A stretch of DNA of 64,000 bases from Candidatus Leptofilum gracile (GTDB taxonomy: Bacteria > Chloroflexota > Anaerolineae > Promineifilales > Promineifilaceae): contig JADJOJ010000012.1 of the NCBI GenBank assembly GCA_016713825.1, positions 1 through 64,000 of the forward strand, read 5' to 3'. Of this stretch, positions 26,867 to 34,593 are shown one piece after another (the first letter of the stretch is position 1; each line of letters begins with the position of its first letter). Below the pieces are notes generated by a model. The model was not told the DNA's origin. It was given only the letters and a program-made list of their open reading frames with translations, and did no database searches. A program made the translations under genes and the position numbers.

Positions 26867-27137
26867 TCCGGTACGTCCTTTGCCGCAGGATTGGCTGCTG
26901 CGGCAGTTGTTGAGGCGCGTCTTTCGTCCATTGTTGCCAGGTGCACTTTCGGTTTACAAATTGATGGCGCTTTGGGATTTCCTGGGGTTTGCACCGAATT
27001 ATCACGAAAATTTGTGTTAATTCAGGCTAATTCGGTGCGAAAAACAGGTTAACCCCGCCAAATCCTAAAGACCCAAATTGATGTTACGCACGCTCTTTGA
27101 AGCCTGCCCGGCGTCACAGGGGTACCCCCATGACAGG
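26867..27137. repeat. Foldback repeat, family F (26970-27077), in a gene-free gap
   Basis: The 108-bp element starts CTTTGGGATTTCCTGGGG and ends CCAAATCCTAAAGACCCAAA, with inner arms GCACCGAATTA and TAATTCGGTGC that pair. The same element in reverse, split by an insert, lies at 33092-33339. The remaining bases of the gap show no gene. Confidence 0.75.
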
Positions 27138-27728
27138 TTACGCTATTGTTAATTCGGGCAGATGAATTTCGATGTCTGGGCCGGTAATGATGAGCTGGTA
27201 GGGACCAACGGCCAGGTTGGTAAAGGCAAAATTACCGCCAGGGCTAAGGGGAACGGCCGTTCCCTCCTTATCTGCTTGCAGCAATCTGGCCGCTACATTG
27301 GCCGTGTCGATGCCCAATACCAGACCCAAAATCGATTTACGCCCCGGGTGCTCTGGGTCATCTTGCACTTCCAGGGAGAGTTGGGCGTCGCCCGCCTCGT
27401 ACATGAGGGGGCCGGTGTCGCCACCCCGGACGGCGAAGGTTGGGCTGCTCCAACCGGCCTGGGGTTGGCCGCCAGTGGGTAACCGTTTGGCAATCCACAC
27501 TTTGATCCGTTCGCTGATTGAGGGTTGGTGGGAAACGGCCGTTTCCACCAAAAACGCCTCAAGCTGAGCAATCTCTTGGGTGCAGTGGGGGCAAATCGCC
27601 AGATGCTCGGCAATGGGGGTGGCTGCCGCGTCTGGCAAAAGCCCCAAATGATAATGGCCTAATGCTGCACTGTCCGGACAGGTAATTCGGTAGAGAGCTG
27701 CCTTGAGACTGTCATCAAACTGCGCCAT
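27138..27728 (-). CDS. Anti-sigma-factor-like zinc-finger protein
   Basis: A zf-HC2/ZAS-type motif HLAICPHC (about residues 42-49), with an earlier Cys in ITCPDS, resembles the zinc-binding anti-sigma domain. The C-terminal half (about 90-196) looks like a beta-sandwich (GGNFAFTNLAVGPYQLIITG), similar to carboxypeptidase-regulatory-like domains. No membrane helix is visible, so it may be a soluble anti-sigma factor. AGGAG precedes the ATG. It lies 148 bp downstream of the sigma-factor gene and upstream of the TPR-CHAT gene. The zinc motif is clear; anti-sigma activity is inferred from gene order. Confidence 0.7.
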   Translation of the reverse strand: MAQFDDSLKAALYRITCPDSAALGHYHLGLLPDAAATPIAEHLAICPHCTQEIAQLEAFLVETAVSHQPSISERIKVWIAKRLPTGGQPQAGWSSPTFAVRGGDTGPLMYEAGDAQLSLEVQDDPEHPGRKSILGLVLGIDTANVAARLLQADKEGTAVPLSPGGNFAFTNLAVGPYQLIITGPDIEIHLPELTIA

Positions 27729-27876
27729 AGTTGGTTCTCCTAATCATTACGCCCCCGATATGCTTGTTTGTTATTGGCGCAATGCTGTGGCCAGAGCGTG
27801 TATTTCCCCAAATGGAGTCTCTGCCTAAGCCTGCAAATGTGGCTGTTACCCTTATAAACGAACGCCGCACCATTTT

Positions 27877-28605
27877 TCAGGCATCCTCCAAAAACTCCTT
27901 AAATTCATCGTTGCGACGAAGCCGCGCCAAAAAGTTGTCCTTGGTGCGCGACACATCGTGCACATCGGCAAAGTGGCCACTGTAAAGTTCATAAATCTGG
28001 CGCGGCTTCAGGTCTAGCACAAAGTAGCCATGAATGGCCAGGCGCTCATTTTCATTGTTGCACAGATCATTTAGCCGCTGCCATAAAATTTGCTGCATTT
28101 CTTGTCGGGCCACCGTGCGCTCTGGTCGCATGTCTGGGTCCATGATGGTGGCAAATGGATCGTACAGTTCGTCATCTGGCTCCAGTTGCCGGGCCCGATC
28201 CCACAAATGCGCCTGTTCTTTCCAGCGGGCAAAATCAACCATCACCGCATGGGTGCACATTTGTAAATAGCGCAGCAATGATTTTAGATCGGGAAACTTT
28301 TCAAAATTTTCGGCCGGAATGCCTTGCCACATTTTCTCGAAGGCGCGGTTCATGAAATAGTCGGCTTCTTCGCCAAGGCCAGGATAGAGCGTGTGCCGGG
28401 TGACCCAGGAAAGCACCAATTTATGATATTGCTGGTACAAGCAATCCCAGGCAAGCTGGTTGCCGTGCACAAATGCGCGCCGGAACAGCTCGTAGCAGAA
28501 GCGTGGATCGTTATCTTGTTGGGCGAAGAAGCGTTCGCTTTCCCGGTGGCAGCGGTCGTACAGCGTGCGTAAGGGGAGCAAACCAAGCTCGTTTTGATGA
28601 GACAT
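27877..28605 (-). CDS. ECF-like RNA polymerase sigma factor
   Basis: The N-terminal half (ELFRRAFVHGNQLAWDCLYQ, then ADYFMNRAFEKMWQ and LKSLLRYLQMCTHAVMVDFAR) resembles the region-2 helices that bind core polymerase and the -10 element. The C-terminal half (WQRLNDLCNNENERLAIHGY, LKPRQIYELYSGHFADVHDV) resembles a degenerate region 4. At 242 residues it is somewhat longer than classical ECF factors. The ATG at 28605 is favoured over a GTG two codons upstream, but no strong ribosome site is visible. It is first in the run of minus-strand genes with anti-sigma, TPR-CHAT and subtilase genes. Confidence 0.75.
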   Translation of the reverse strand: MSHQNELGLLPLRTLYDRCHRESERFFAQQDNDPRFCYELFRRAFVHGNQLAWDCLYQQYHKLVLSWVTRHTLYPGLGEEADYFMNRAFEKMWQGIPAENFEKFPDLKSLLRYLQMCTHAVMVDFARWKEQAHLWDRARQLEPDDELYDPFATIMDPDMRPERTVARQEMQQILWQRLNDLCNNENERLAIHGYFVLDLKPRQIYELYSGHFADVHDVSRTKDNFLARLRRNDEFKEFLEDA

Positions 28606-29051
28606 AGGCACAACGCCATGACTAAACTTGAGGCTGATTGGGTGGGTCTGTTGTTTGGTTGAGCGCTTGTTTCAATCAGCAGATTGCAGGAATGTTGAAG
28701 CGAAATTGTAGGTTGTTATGGTCCACATTGTAACTGATTTAGTTTTGTTTTGTGCAGTGAAAGACAATGAATTTACGATAATCAGGCTACAGACGGCCGT
28801 TTTATGGGGAATTTTAGGCAGATTTGGTTAGATTTTGAGCCAGTTTTCGAGGGTGGGGCGGGTGAGCTGCCAAAATGGGGGTGGCGGTTAACGGCCGTTC
28901 CCCGGCACCAATCCGCCGCCCAACTCAAAAAACCCAGCTTTCATTACGTTTCATTATTATTCGTGTCGAGTTTAGAGAAATTGTAGCCAGATACGGCCGT
29001 TCCCGCTATCGTTAGTCACAATGGAAAACTGTCACTCAAGGAGAGTTGTGC
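28606..29051. other. Intergenic region between divergent genes
   Basis: A 446-bp gap holds promoters for the sigma gene (minus) and the esterase gene (plus). It carries three ACGGCCGT octamers (28791, 28891, 28992) and AT-rich stretches, with no frame I can support. A clear ribosome site (AAGGAGAG, 29038-29045) serves the esterase. Confidence 0.5.
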
Positions 29052-30026
29052 ATGCCCTTTTTCGATTTTTCACTTAAAGAACTGCAACGTTATTTACCTG
29101 CCCGGGTGGAACCAGCCGATTTTGATGAATTTTGGCAGCAAACCGTGGCCGAAACGGCCGCATTTCCCCTCAACGCCAAATTTGACCTGATAGATGAGGG
29201 GCTAAAGACCATCGACGCTTACGACGTGAGCTTTGCCGGGTTTGGCGGCCAGCCCGTGAAAGGCTGGTTCCTGCTGCCCCGACAGCGGGCCGAACCGCTG
29301 CCCTGTGTGGTGCAATACCTGGGCTACAGTGGCGGGCGCGGCTTTTTGCTAGATAAACTGGTTTGGCCCAGCATGGGATTTGCTTACTTTGTGATGGATA
29401 CACGTGGACAGGGTTGGGCGCATGGTCACCCGGGCGAAACGGTAGACGTTGCGCCGCAGGGCACTGGTTCTCACGTGCCTGGGTTTATGACGCACGGTAT
29501 TTTAGATCCGCACACCTACTACTACCGGCGCGTGTTTGCCGATGCCGTGCGGGCGGTGGAGCTGATGCGGCGGCAGCCTGCCGTGTTGCCAGAAAAGATC
29601 GCCATTACGGGCGGCAGCCAGGGTGGGGGCATTACGTTGGCGGTGGCAGGGTTGGATACGGCCGTTGCCGTTGCCATGCCAGACGTTCCCTTCTTGTGCC
29701 ATTACCGCCGCGCCACCGAAATTGTTGACACCGACCCTTATAACGAGATCACCCACTACTGCGCCGCCCACCGCGACCAGATCGAAACTGTTTTCAAAAC
29801 GCTTTCTTACTTCGATGGCGTTAACTTTGCTGCCCGCGCCAAAGCCCGCGCCCTCTTCTCCGTGGGCCTGATGGATGATATTTGCCCGCCCAGCACTGTC
29901 TACGCCGCCTACAACCATTATGCAGGCGAAAAAGAGATGGCCGTCTACAGCTACAACAACCACGAAGGCGGCGGCCCCTTCCAACTGCGACAGCAAGCCC
30001 AACTCCTGCGCGATTTGTGGCTTTAA
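29052..30026 (+). CDS. Acetyl xylan esterase / cephalosporin-C deacetylase-like hydrolase (CE7)
   Basis: The 324-residue protein matches the CE7 alpha/beta hydrolases over its length: FFDFSLKELQRYLP at the start, FVMDTRGQGW, the nucleophile Ser in ITGGSQGGG, the Asp in SVGLMDDICPPS and the His in NNHEGGG. CE7 enzymes remove acetyl groups from xylo-oligosaccharides and small esters in the cytosol. The ATG at 29052 has AAGGAG eight bases upstream. The secreted glycoside hydrolase at 2.3 kb would be a functional companion, but not a neighbour. The gene is intact. Confidence 0.88.
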   Translation: MPFFDFSLKELQRYLPARVEPADFDEFWQQTVAETAAFPLNAKFDLIDEGLKTIDAYDVSFAGFGGQPVKGWFLLPRQRAEPLPCVVQYLGYSGGRGFLLDKLVWPSMGFAYFVMDTRGQGWAHGHPGETVDVAPQGTGSHVPGFMTHGILDPHTYYYRRVFADAVRAVELMRRQPAVLPEKIAITGGSQGGGITLAVAGLDTAVAVAMPDVPFLCHYRRATEIVDTDPYNEITHYCAAHRDQIETVFKTLSYFDGVNFAARAKARALFSVGLMDDICPPSTVYAAYNHYAGEKEMAVYSYNNHEGGGPFQLRQQAQLLRDLWL

Positions 30027-30033
30027 CAGATCC

Positions 30034-30096
30034 AGTGCCAGGCACGGGGCAAACGGCTCTGGTCTATCCGAGAGCTTGCGCCCCGTGTCTGGCACT
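30034..30096. repeat. REP hairpin, family A
   Basis: GTGCCAGGCACGGGGC pairs with GCGCCCCGTGTCTGGCAC (30078-30095). It lies between convergent genes and probably terminates both. Confidence 0.8.
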
Positions 30097-30104
30097 TTTG
30101 TAGA

Positions 30105-31347
30105 TTAGAATAACTTGAATTGGTCAGGGTCCACGGCGCGGGCCTGGTGCATGAGGACGGCATTGAGCAGCTCAATGGCCAGCCGCGATTCCAGCGTAAC
30201 CCCTGCTCGCACGCCCACGCACGGGTCGTGCCGCCCTTTTTCCAGCATAAACTCAATCTCTTCCAAATTTTTTGCACCGACTGCTGCGCTTTGACGATGG
30301 TGGACGTGGGTTTGAAGCCCACGCGGCACACCAGCGGCATCCCCGTCGTCACGCCGCCCAGCAGGCCGCCGTGCGAGTTGCCCTGGTAGCCGGTTTGCCG
30401 GATGGGGTCATTGTTTTCGCTGCCGCGCCGGGATACCACCTGAAAGCCGTCCCCCACTTCACACGATTGGGCGGCATGCAGCCCGCCCAGGCTGCCCATC
30501 AGCCGCAGCTTGAGGCTGTTGTAGAGTGGGTCACCCGCCAGCGCGGGCACTTTGACGGCCACCACCTCCACCGCCGCCCCAATCGAATCGCCAGCGATAC
30601 GGGTTTGCTTGATGAGGTCGCCAGCGGCGGCGGCAAATTCGGCGTCCAGGCTGTGGATTTCGGCCGTTTCCAACTGCTGCTGGGCGGCTTCGATTTGGGC
30701 TGTGGTAATTGCGCCACCCTGCCGCAGCAGCCTGGTGAAATGATCGCTGAGGCTGTGCTGTGCCTTAAGCGCCCCTACCTGGCTAATGGAGGAGAGAATG
30801 ACGGTGCCGAATGTTTCTTGCAAAAAGAGACGGGCAATCGACCCGCCGATGACGTCTGAGATGGTGCTGCGGTAGCTGGAACGGCCGCCGCCGCGAATGT
30901 CTACGTGGCCACGCGCTTTGTGGTACTTCACCAGATCGGTGTGGCCGGGGCGCACGGCACCGGTTGGCCCGGCAAACTGGTCGTAATGGCGCGATTTGGT
31001 CGCGGCGGAAAGCACCAGGGCGCTGATCGGTTCGCCAGTGGTGTAGCCGGTTTCGTAGGCGGTGGTGGTGAAGGTGGTGCCGTCTACGGTTGCTTCAATT
31101 TCTGGGCCGCTGGTGAGGGCGTCGTGGTCGTTCTGGTAGAGGCCAGAGAGCAACAGCACCTTGTCTTTTTCGTTGCGGGGGGTGCCGTGCCGGTTGCCGC
31201 CGGGTCGTCGCCGATCTAAAAATGCCTGAATCTGGCTGCGGCTGAGTTGGAGGCCGGGGGACAGCCAAAAACGATGGTTGTGATGCCGGGGCCGTGCGAT
31301 TCACCAGCTCCGGCGACGCTAAAGAGGGGGCCGCCTAAAATTTCCAT
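30105..31347 (-). CDS. aroC: Chorismate synthase, split by two frameshifts
   Basis: The start MEILGGPLFSVAGAGESHGP (31347) and the block LDRRRPGGNRHGTPRNEKD are the classical N-terminus. The centre holds GHTDLVKY, DIRGGGRSSYRSTISDVIGG and NSHGGLLGGVTTG, and the end reads VDPDQFKLF. The enzyme converts EPSP to chorismate using reduced FMN, the last step of the shikimate pathway. Two breaks occur. Near 31260 a G is missing from a GG run in a PPGL codon stretch, and near 30275 an A is missing from an A6 run. Since aroC is normally needed, sequence error is the likelier cause. No other shikimate genes are nearby. Confidence 0.92.
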
Positions 31348-31651
31348 AGGAATCCTTTTTGAATTTGATCTGCTTTGGCTGCACGCCGCCCCGGTGGCAC
31401 GGCGAGACGCCGACCACAGCCAGGGAGGCTGTAAAGTTACTTTAATTTTTCACAAAAGTTGGAGTTCTGCTGCACTTTTGTGAGGCTTATTTTAACGCGA
31501 TACGGCCGTTTCCCTTAATGTAGGCCGTAAGTACTAGTCGATAAAGTTATTCTAGCTCTGTCCAGAGTAGTTCCCAACTGGCACATTCCTACACAATACG
31601 CTATTCCCCATGCTGTTTTGGGGTCTTCCTGGCAAAATGGAGAGGCAGAAG
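31348..31651. other. Intergenic region with one short hairpin
   Basis: CACAAAAGT (31451) and ACTTTTGTG (31474) form a 9-bp stem between divergent genes. One ACGGCCGT lies at 31502. No gene is visible. Confidence 0.45.
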
Positions 31652-32062
31652 ATGAATTGCTCAGTCCTGGTGGTGGACGATGAATTTGAAATACGGCAGC
31701 TGTTGGCGACGATGCTGTCGATGATGGGCTACCAATCGTTTATGGCCCAAGATGGTCTGGACGCGCTGGAAAAAATCCCCGAATACCAACCCGACATTTT
31801 AATTTTGGATGTGATGATGCCGCGCATGGACGGCCTGACGCTGTGTCGTCGCCTGCGGGAAGAGGCGCAAACGGCCGCTTTGCCCATCATTATGCTCAGT
31901 GGTAAGGCCCACCAGGAAGCGATCCAGGAGGGGTTGAGTGCGGGGGCGAACCGGTATCTGGTAAAACCAACGGGCCTGGACGAGCTGACGCGCAACATTA
32001 ACGAGGTGCTGCGGGAAGCGGGCAGCGCGCACGCAATTCTAAAAAAAACGATTGAGGCGTGA
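31652..32062 (+). CDS. Single-domain response regulator (CheY-like)
   Basis: The 136 residues form a receiver domain only: acidic pair in VVDDEFE, phospho-acceptor Asp in LILDVMMPRMDG, Thr/Ser position in IIMLSGKAH and the conserved Lys in YLVKPTG. There is no output domain, so it must act by protein contact in a phosphorelay or on a kinase. GGAGAGG lies upstream of the ATG at 31652, which is preferred over an earlier ATG. No kinase is adjacent. Confidence 0.9.
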   Translation: MNCSVLVVDDEFEIRQLLATMLSMMGYQSFMAQDGLDALEKIPEYQPDILILDVMMPRMDGLTLCRRLREEAQTAALPIIMLSGKAHQEAIQEGLSAGANRYLVKPTGLDELTRNINEVLREAGSAHAILKKTIEA

Positions 32063-32078
32063 ACTGTTCCCTGAACAG

Positions 32079-32942
32079 TTAGCGGCCAATTGTTTTGGCG
32101 AATTCCTCGATGGCTTGGAGGTGCTTTTGTGGTGTGTTCAAGCCAGCCCCCATGGTATTGAATGAAATATGGGTCGCGCCAGCGGCCTGCCAGCCGGTCA
32201 GGTAGCGTTGCCACGCTTCTGGGCCATCGCCATAATGCAGCCGGGGTTCCAGGCCGATTTGTTGGGGGGAACGGCCGTATTCCACCAAATATGCCTCAAT
32301 TTTGTCCAACGATTCTTTCGCCGCTTCGGCGCTGCGGTAACCGGGCAGCCAGCCATCCCCCTTGCGCGCCAGGCGGCGCAGCACGGCATCCGAATGGCCG
32401 CCCAGCCAGATGGGAATGGGGCGCTGCACCGGCAGCGGATTCAGGCCGACGTCGGGCAAATCGTGCCACTCCCCTTTGAAAGTGACCAGTTCTTGCGTAA
32501 ACAGCAGCCGCAGCACGTCAATTTGCTCCTCCACGCGCCGCCCGCGGGTGTGGAAGTCGTAGCCAATCGCTGCCATTTCTACTTTGTTCCAGCCCACGCC
32601 GATGCCTAAGCGGAAACGGCCGTTGCTCAACACATCTAAACTGGCCGCTTGCTTGGCCACCAGCGCCGTCTCCCGCTGCGGCAAAATGAGGATGCCGGTG
32701 ATAAATTCCAGCTTTGTGGTGAGCGCCGCCATAAAGCTGAACAGCAAAAACACCTCGTGGAACGGGGTTTGGTAGGTGTACGGGCCGTTCCAGCCGCCGG
32801 GGCGGTTGGGGTTTGCGCCAACCACGTGGTCGTAGGCCAGAATGTGGCTGAAGTTGAGGGATTCGGCCGTTTGCGTGTAGTCGCGCAGGGCGACGATATC
32901 ATTACCAAATTCAGTTTGGGGAAACACCAGTCCAATTTTCAT
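32079..32942 (-). CDS. LLM-class flavin-dependent oxidoreductase (F420-type)
   Basis: A luciferase-like monooxygenase barrel: KIGLVFPQTEFGNDIVALRD at the start, LEFITGILILPQRE, SLDVLSNGRFRLGIGVGWN and the late IPIWLGGHSDAVLRRLARK. This pattern matches the TIGR03619-type F420-dependent branch, suggesting a deazaflavin-using oxidoreductase. The substrate is unknown. The ATG at 32942 is preferred over the GTG at 32948 for its spacing to AGAGG. It is 287 residues and intact, convergent with the response regulator gene. Confidence 0.85.
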   Translation of the reverse strand: MKIGLVFPQTEFGNDIVALRDYTQTAESLNFSHILAYDHVVGANPNRPGGWNGPYTYQTPFHEVFLLFSFMAALTTKLEFITGILILPQRETALVAKQAASLDVLSNGRFRLGIGVGWNKVEMAAIGYDFHTRGRRVEEQIDVLRLLFTQELVTFKGEWHDLPDVGLNPLPVQRPIPIWLGGHSDAVLRRLARKGDGWLPGYRSAEAAKESLDKIEAYLVEYGRSPQQIGLEPRLHYGDGPEAWQRYLTGWQAAGATHISFNTMGAGLNTPQKHLQAIEEFAKTIGR

Positions 32943-32961
32943 ATGCACCTCTTTATCAATT

Positions 32962-33084
32962 TTGGGTCTTCAGGATTTCGTGGGGTCTGGCGTGAAACGT
33001 GATGCGTGAAACGTGATGCCTCTCTGGTCACGTTTCACGTTTCACGCATCACGGGCTGTAAACCCCCTGAATTCCCAAAGAGCC
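32962..33084. repeat. Foldback repeat, family F, with family-E insert
   Basis: The ends TTGGGTCTTCAGGATTTCG and CCTGAATTCCCAAAGAGCC bracket an array of 'gcgtgaaacgtgatgcg' and complementary words that form a hairpin. This is the element of 14566-14689 in opposite orientation. Confidence 0.75.
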
Positions 33085-33091
33085 TCAATTT

Positions 33092-33339
33092 TTGGGTCTT
33101 TAGGATTTGGCAGGGTTAACCTGTTTTTTGCACCGAATTAGCCCGAATTAAGGGTTGGAAAAAAGTTTTCAAAATTCTTTATCAACAGATTTCGCAGATT
33201 TTGCAGATTTAGGGGGAAAAATCTGTGAAATCTGTGAAATCTTTGACGATTATTTTTCAAAAACTTTCTGCACTTTACGCCAATTTTCGGGATAATTCGC
33301 GTCAATTCGTTGCAAACCCCAGGAAATCCGAAAGACCCA
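33092..33339. repeat. Foldback repeat, family F, interrupted by a second repeat
   Basis: The ends TTGGGTCTTTAGGATTTGG and AGGAAATCCGAAAGACCCA match the 108-bp element at 26970-27077, but about 140 bp of CAGATTTCGCAGATTTTGC-type sequence has been inserted between the arms. The two foldback elements at 32962 and 33092 are nearly adjacent. Confidence 0.75.
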
Positions 33340-33600
33340 TTTTTCAATTGGCCGATTTTACCACCCTTGCTACAATGCCCTGAAAATTAATGTTACCAAC
33401 CAACAATGGCGGCTAGGGTTCCGCAGCGTGAGCTGGCTGGTCCGAGCGCCGCATAAACCGCAGAAATGGATGCCCGCCTGCGCGGGCATGACAAGAAGCG
33501 GCAGCATCTGGACGGACTAAAAGCCTTGGGGAGTGCGGTTGGCATGGGCGCAAACTTGCGTTGTGCTTGTGCTGTTTACGCATTCTCTGGAGGTCATTTC
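33340..33600. other. Gene-free leader of the EamA gene
   Basis: It holds a short GC hairpin of the ATGCCCGCCTGCGCGGGCAT type (33470-33489), common as an intergenic repeat in many bacteria. Reading frames upstream of 33601 lack family similarity. Confidence 0.5.
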
Positions 33601-34539
33601 ATGTTTCGTTCGATTGGTTGGCAGCGTTCCCCGCACGGTACGGCCGTTCTCCAGGCCCTCTTCGTCACATTTCTTTGGTCAACATCCTGGGTTCTCATCA
33701 AAATTGGTTTGCAAGATATTCCCCCGCTGACGTTTGCCGGGCTGCGCTACGGGCTGGCTTTTTGCTGCTTGCTGCCCTTTTTTTGGCGCGGCGGCGGCGT
33801 GGCCGAGGTGCGGCAGCTGGATCGCGCTGGCTGGCGGCAGCTGCTGGCGCTGGGGGTGATTTATTACGCCGTAACGCAGGGGACGCAGTTTGTGGGGCTA
33901 ACTTTTTTGCCTGCGGTGACGGTGAACGTGATGCTGGGCTTCACCTCGGTGGTGGTGGCGCTGCTGGGGCTGGGGCTGTTGGGCGAACGGCCGTCCCTCT
34001 GGCAATGGCTGGGCATGTTGGTGGCCCTGGGTGGCGGATTGCTTTACTTTTACCCGGTGCAGATTCCGCAGGCGCAGCTGGTGGGGTTTGTGGCGGTGGT
34101 GATCGGGGTGCTGGCCAATGCGGGATCGGCCGTTTTGGGGCGATCGATTAACCGGACGGGGCGGTTACGGCCGTTAACCGTCACCACCGTGAGCATGGGG
34201 GTAGGGGCGGCAATCTTGCTGGCGGCGGGCATGGCCACGCAGGGGGTGCCAGCGTTGAGCTGGCAAAGCTGGGCCATCATTGGCTGGCTGGCGCTGGTGA
34301 ACACGGCGTTTGCCTTCACGCTGTGGAACGTCTCGCTGCGCACGCTGTCGGCGATGGAGTCTAGCATCATCAACAATACGATGGCGGTGCAGATTCCCAT
34401 TTTGGCGGTGATTTTCTTGGGGGAGCGGTTAAACGGCCGTCAGGTAACTGGTCTGGTCGTGGCCGTTGTCGGCGCTTTGTTGGTTCAATTGGGGCGGAGA
34501 AAAATTTTGACGCAAAGGCGCAAAGGGGCAAAGGGTTAA
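33601..34539 (+). CDS. EamA/DMT-family transporter
   Basis: The 312 residues contain ten hydrophobic helices in two EamA repeats (first LFVTFLWSTSWVLIKIGL, second beginning VGFVAVVIGVLANAGSAVLG). GLRYGLAFCCLLPFF and MESSIINNTMAVQIPILAVI are typical of the drug/metabolite exporter superfamily. It is an inner-membrane carrier whose substrate cannot be predicted. The ATG at 33601 follows CTGGAGG. The last codons run into a repeat. Confidence 0.88.
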   Translation: MFRSIGWQRSPHGTAVLQALFVTFLWSTSWVLIKIGLQDIPPLTFAGLRYGLAFCCLLPFFWRGGGVAEVRQLDRAGWRQLLALGVIYYAVTQGTQFVGLTFLPAVTVNVMLGFTSVVVALLGLGLLGERPSLWQWLGMLVALGGGLLYFYPVQIPQAQLVGFVAVVIGVLANAGSAVLGRSINRTGRLRPLTVTTVSMGVGAAILLAAGMATQGVPALSWQSWAIIGWLALVNTAFAFTLWNVSLRTLSAMESSIINNTMAVQIPILAVIFLGERLNGRQVTGLVVAVVGALLVQLGRRKILTQRRKGAKG

Positions 34540-34592
34540 AGGACTTTTTTCTTTGCCCCTTCAAAATCTTTGCGCCCTTTGCGTCAAAAAAT
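34503..34592. terminator. Inverted 'GCAAAGGGGCAAAG' repeat between convergent genes
   Basis: 'gacgcaaaggcgcaaagg' faces 'cctttgcccc...gcgccctttgcgtc', a long imperfect hairpin between the EamA and oligopeptidase stops. It probably works as a bidirectional terminator. Similar words lie at 41198-41232. Confidence 0.65.
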
Positions 34593-34593
34593 C

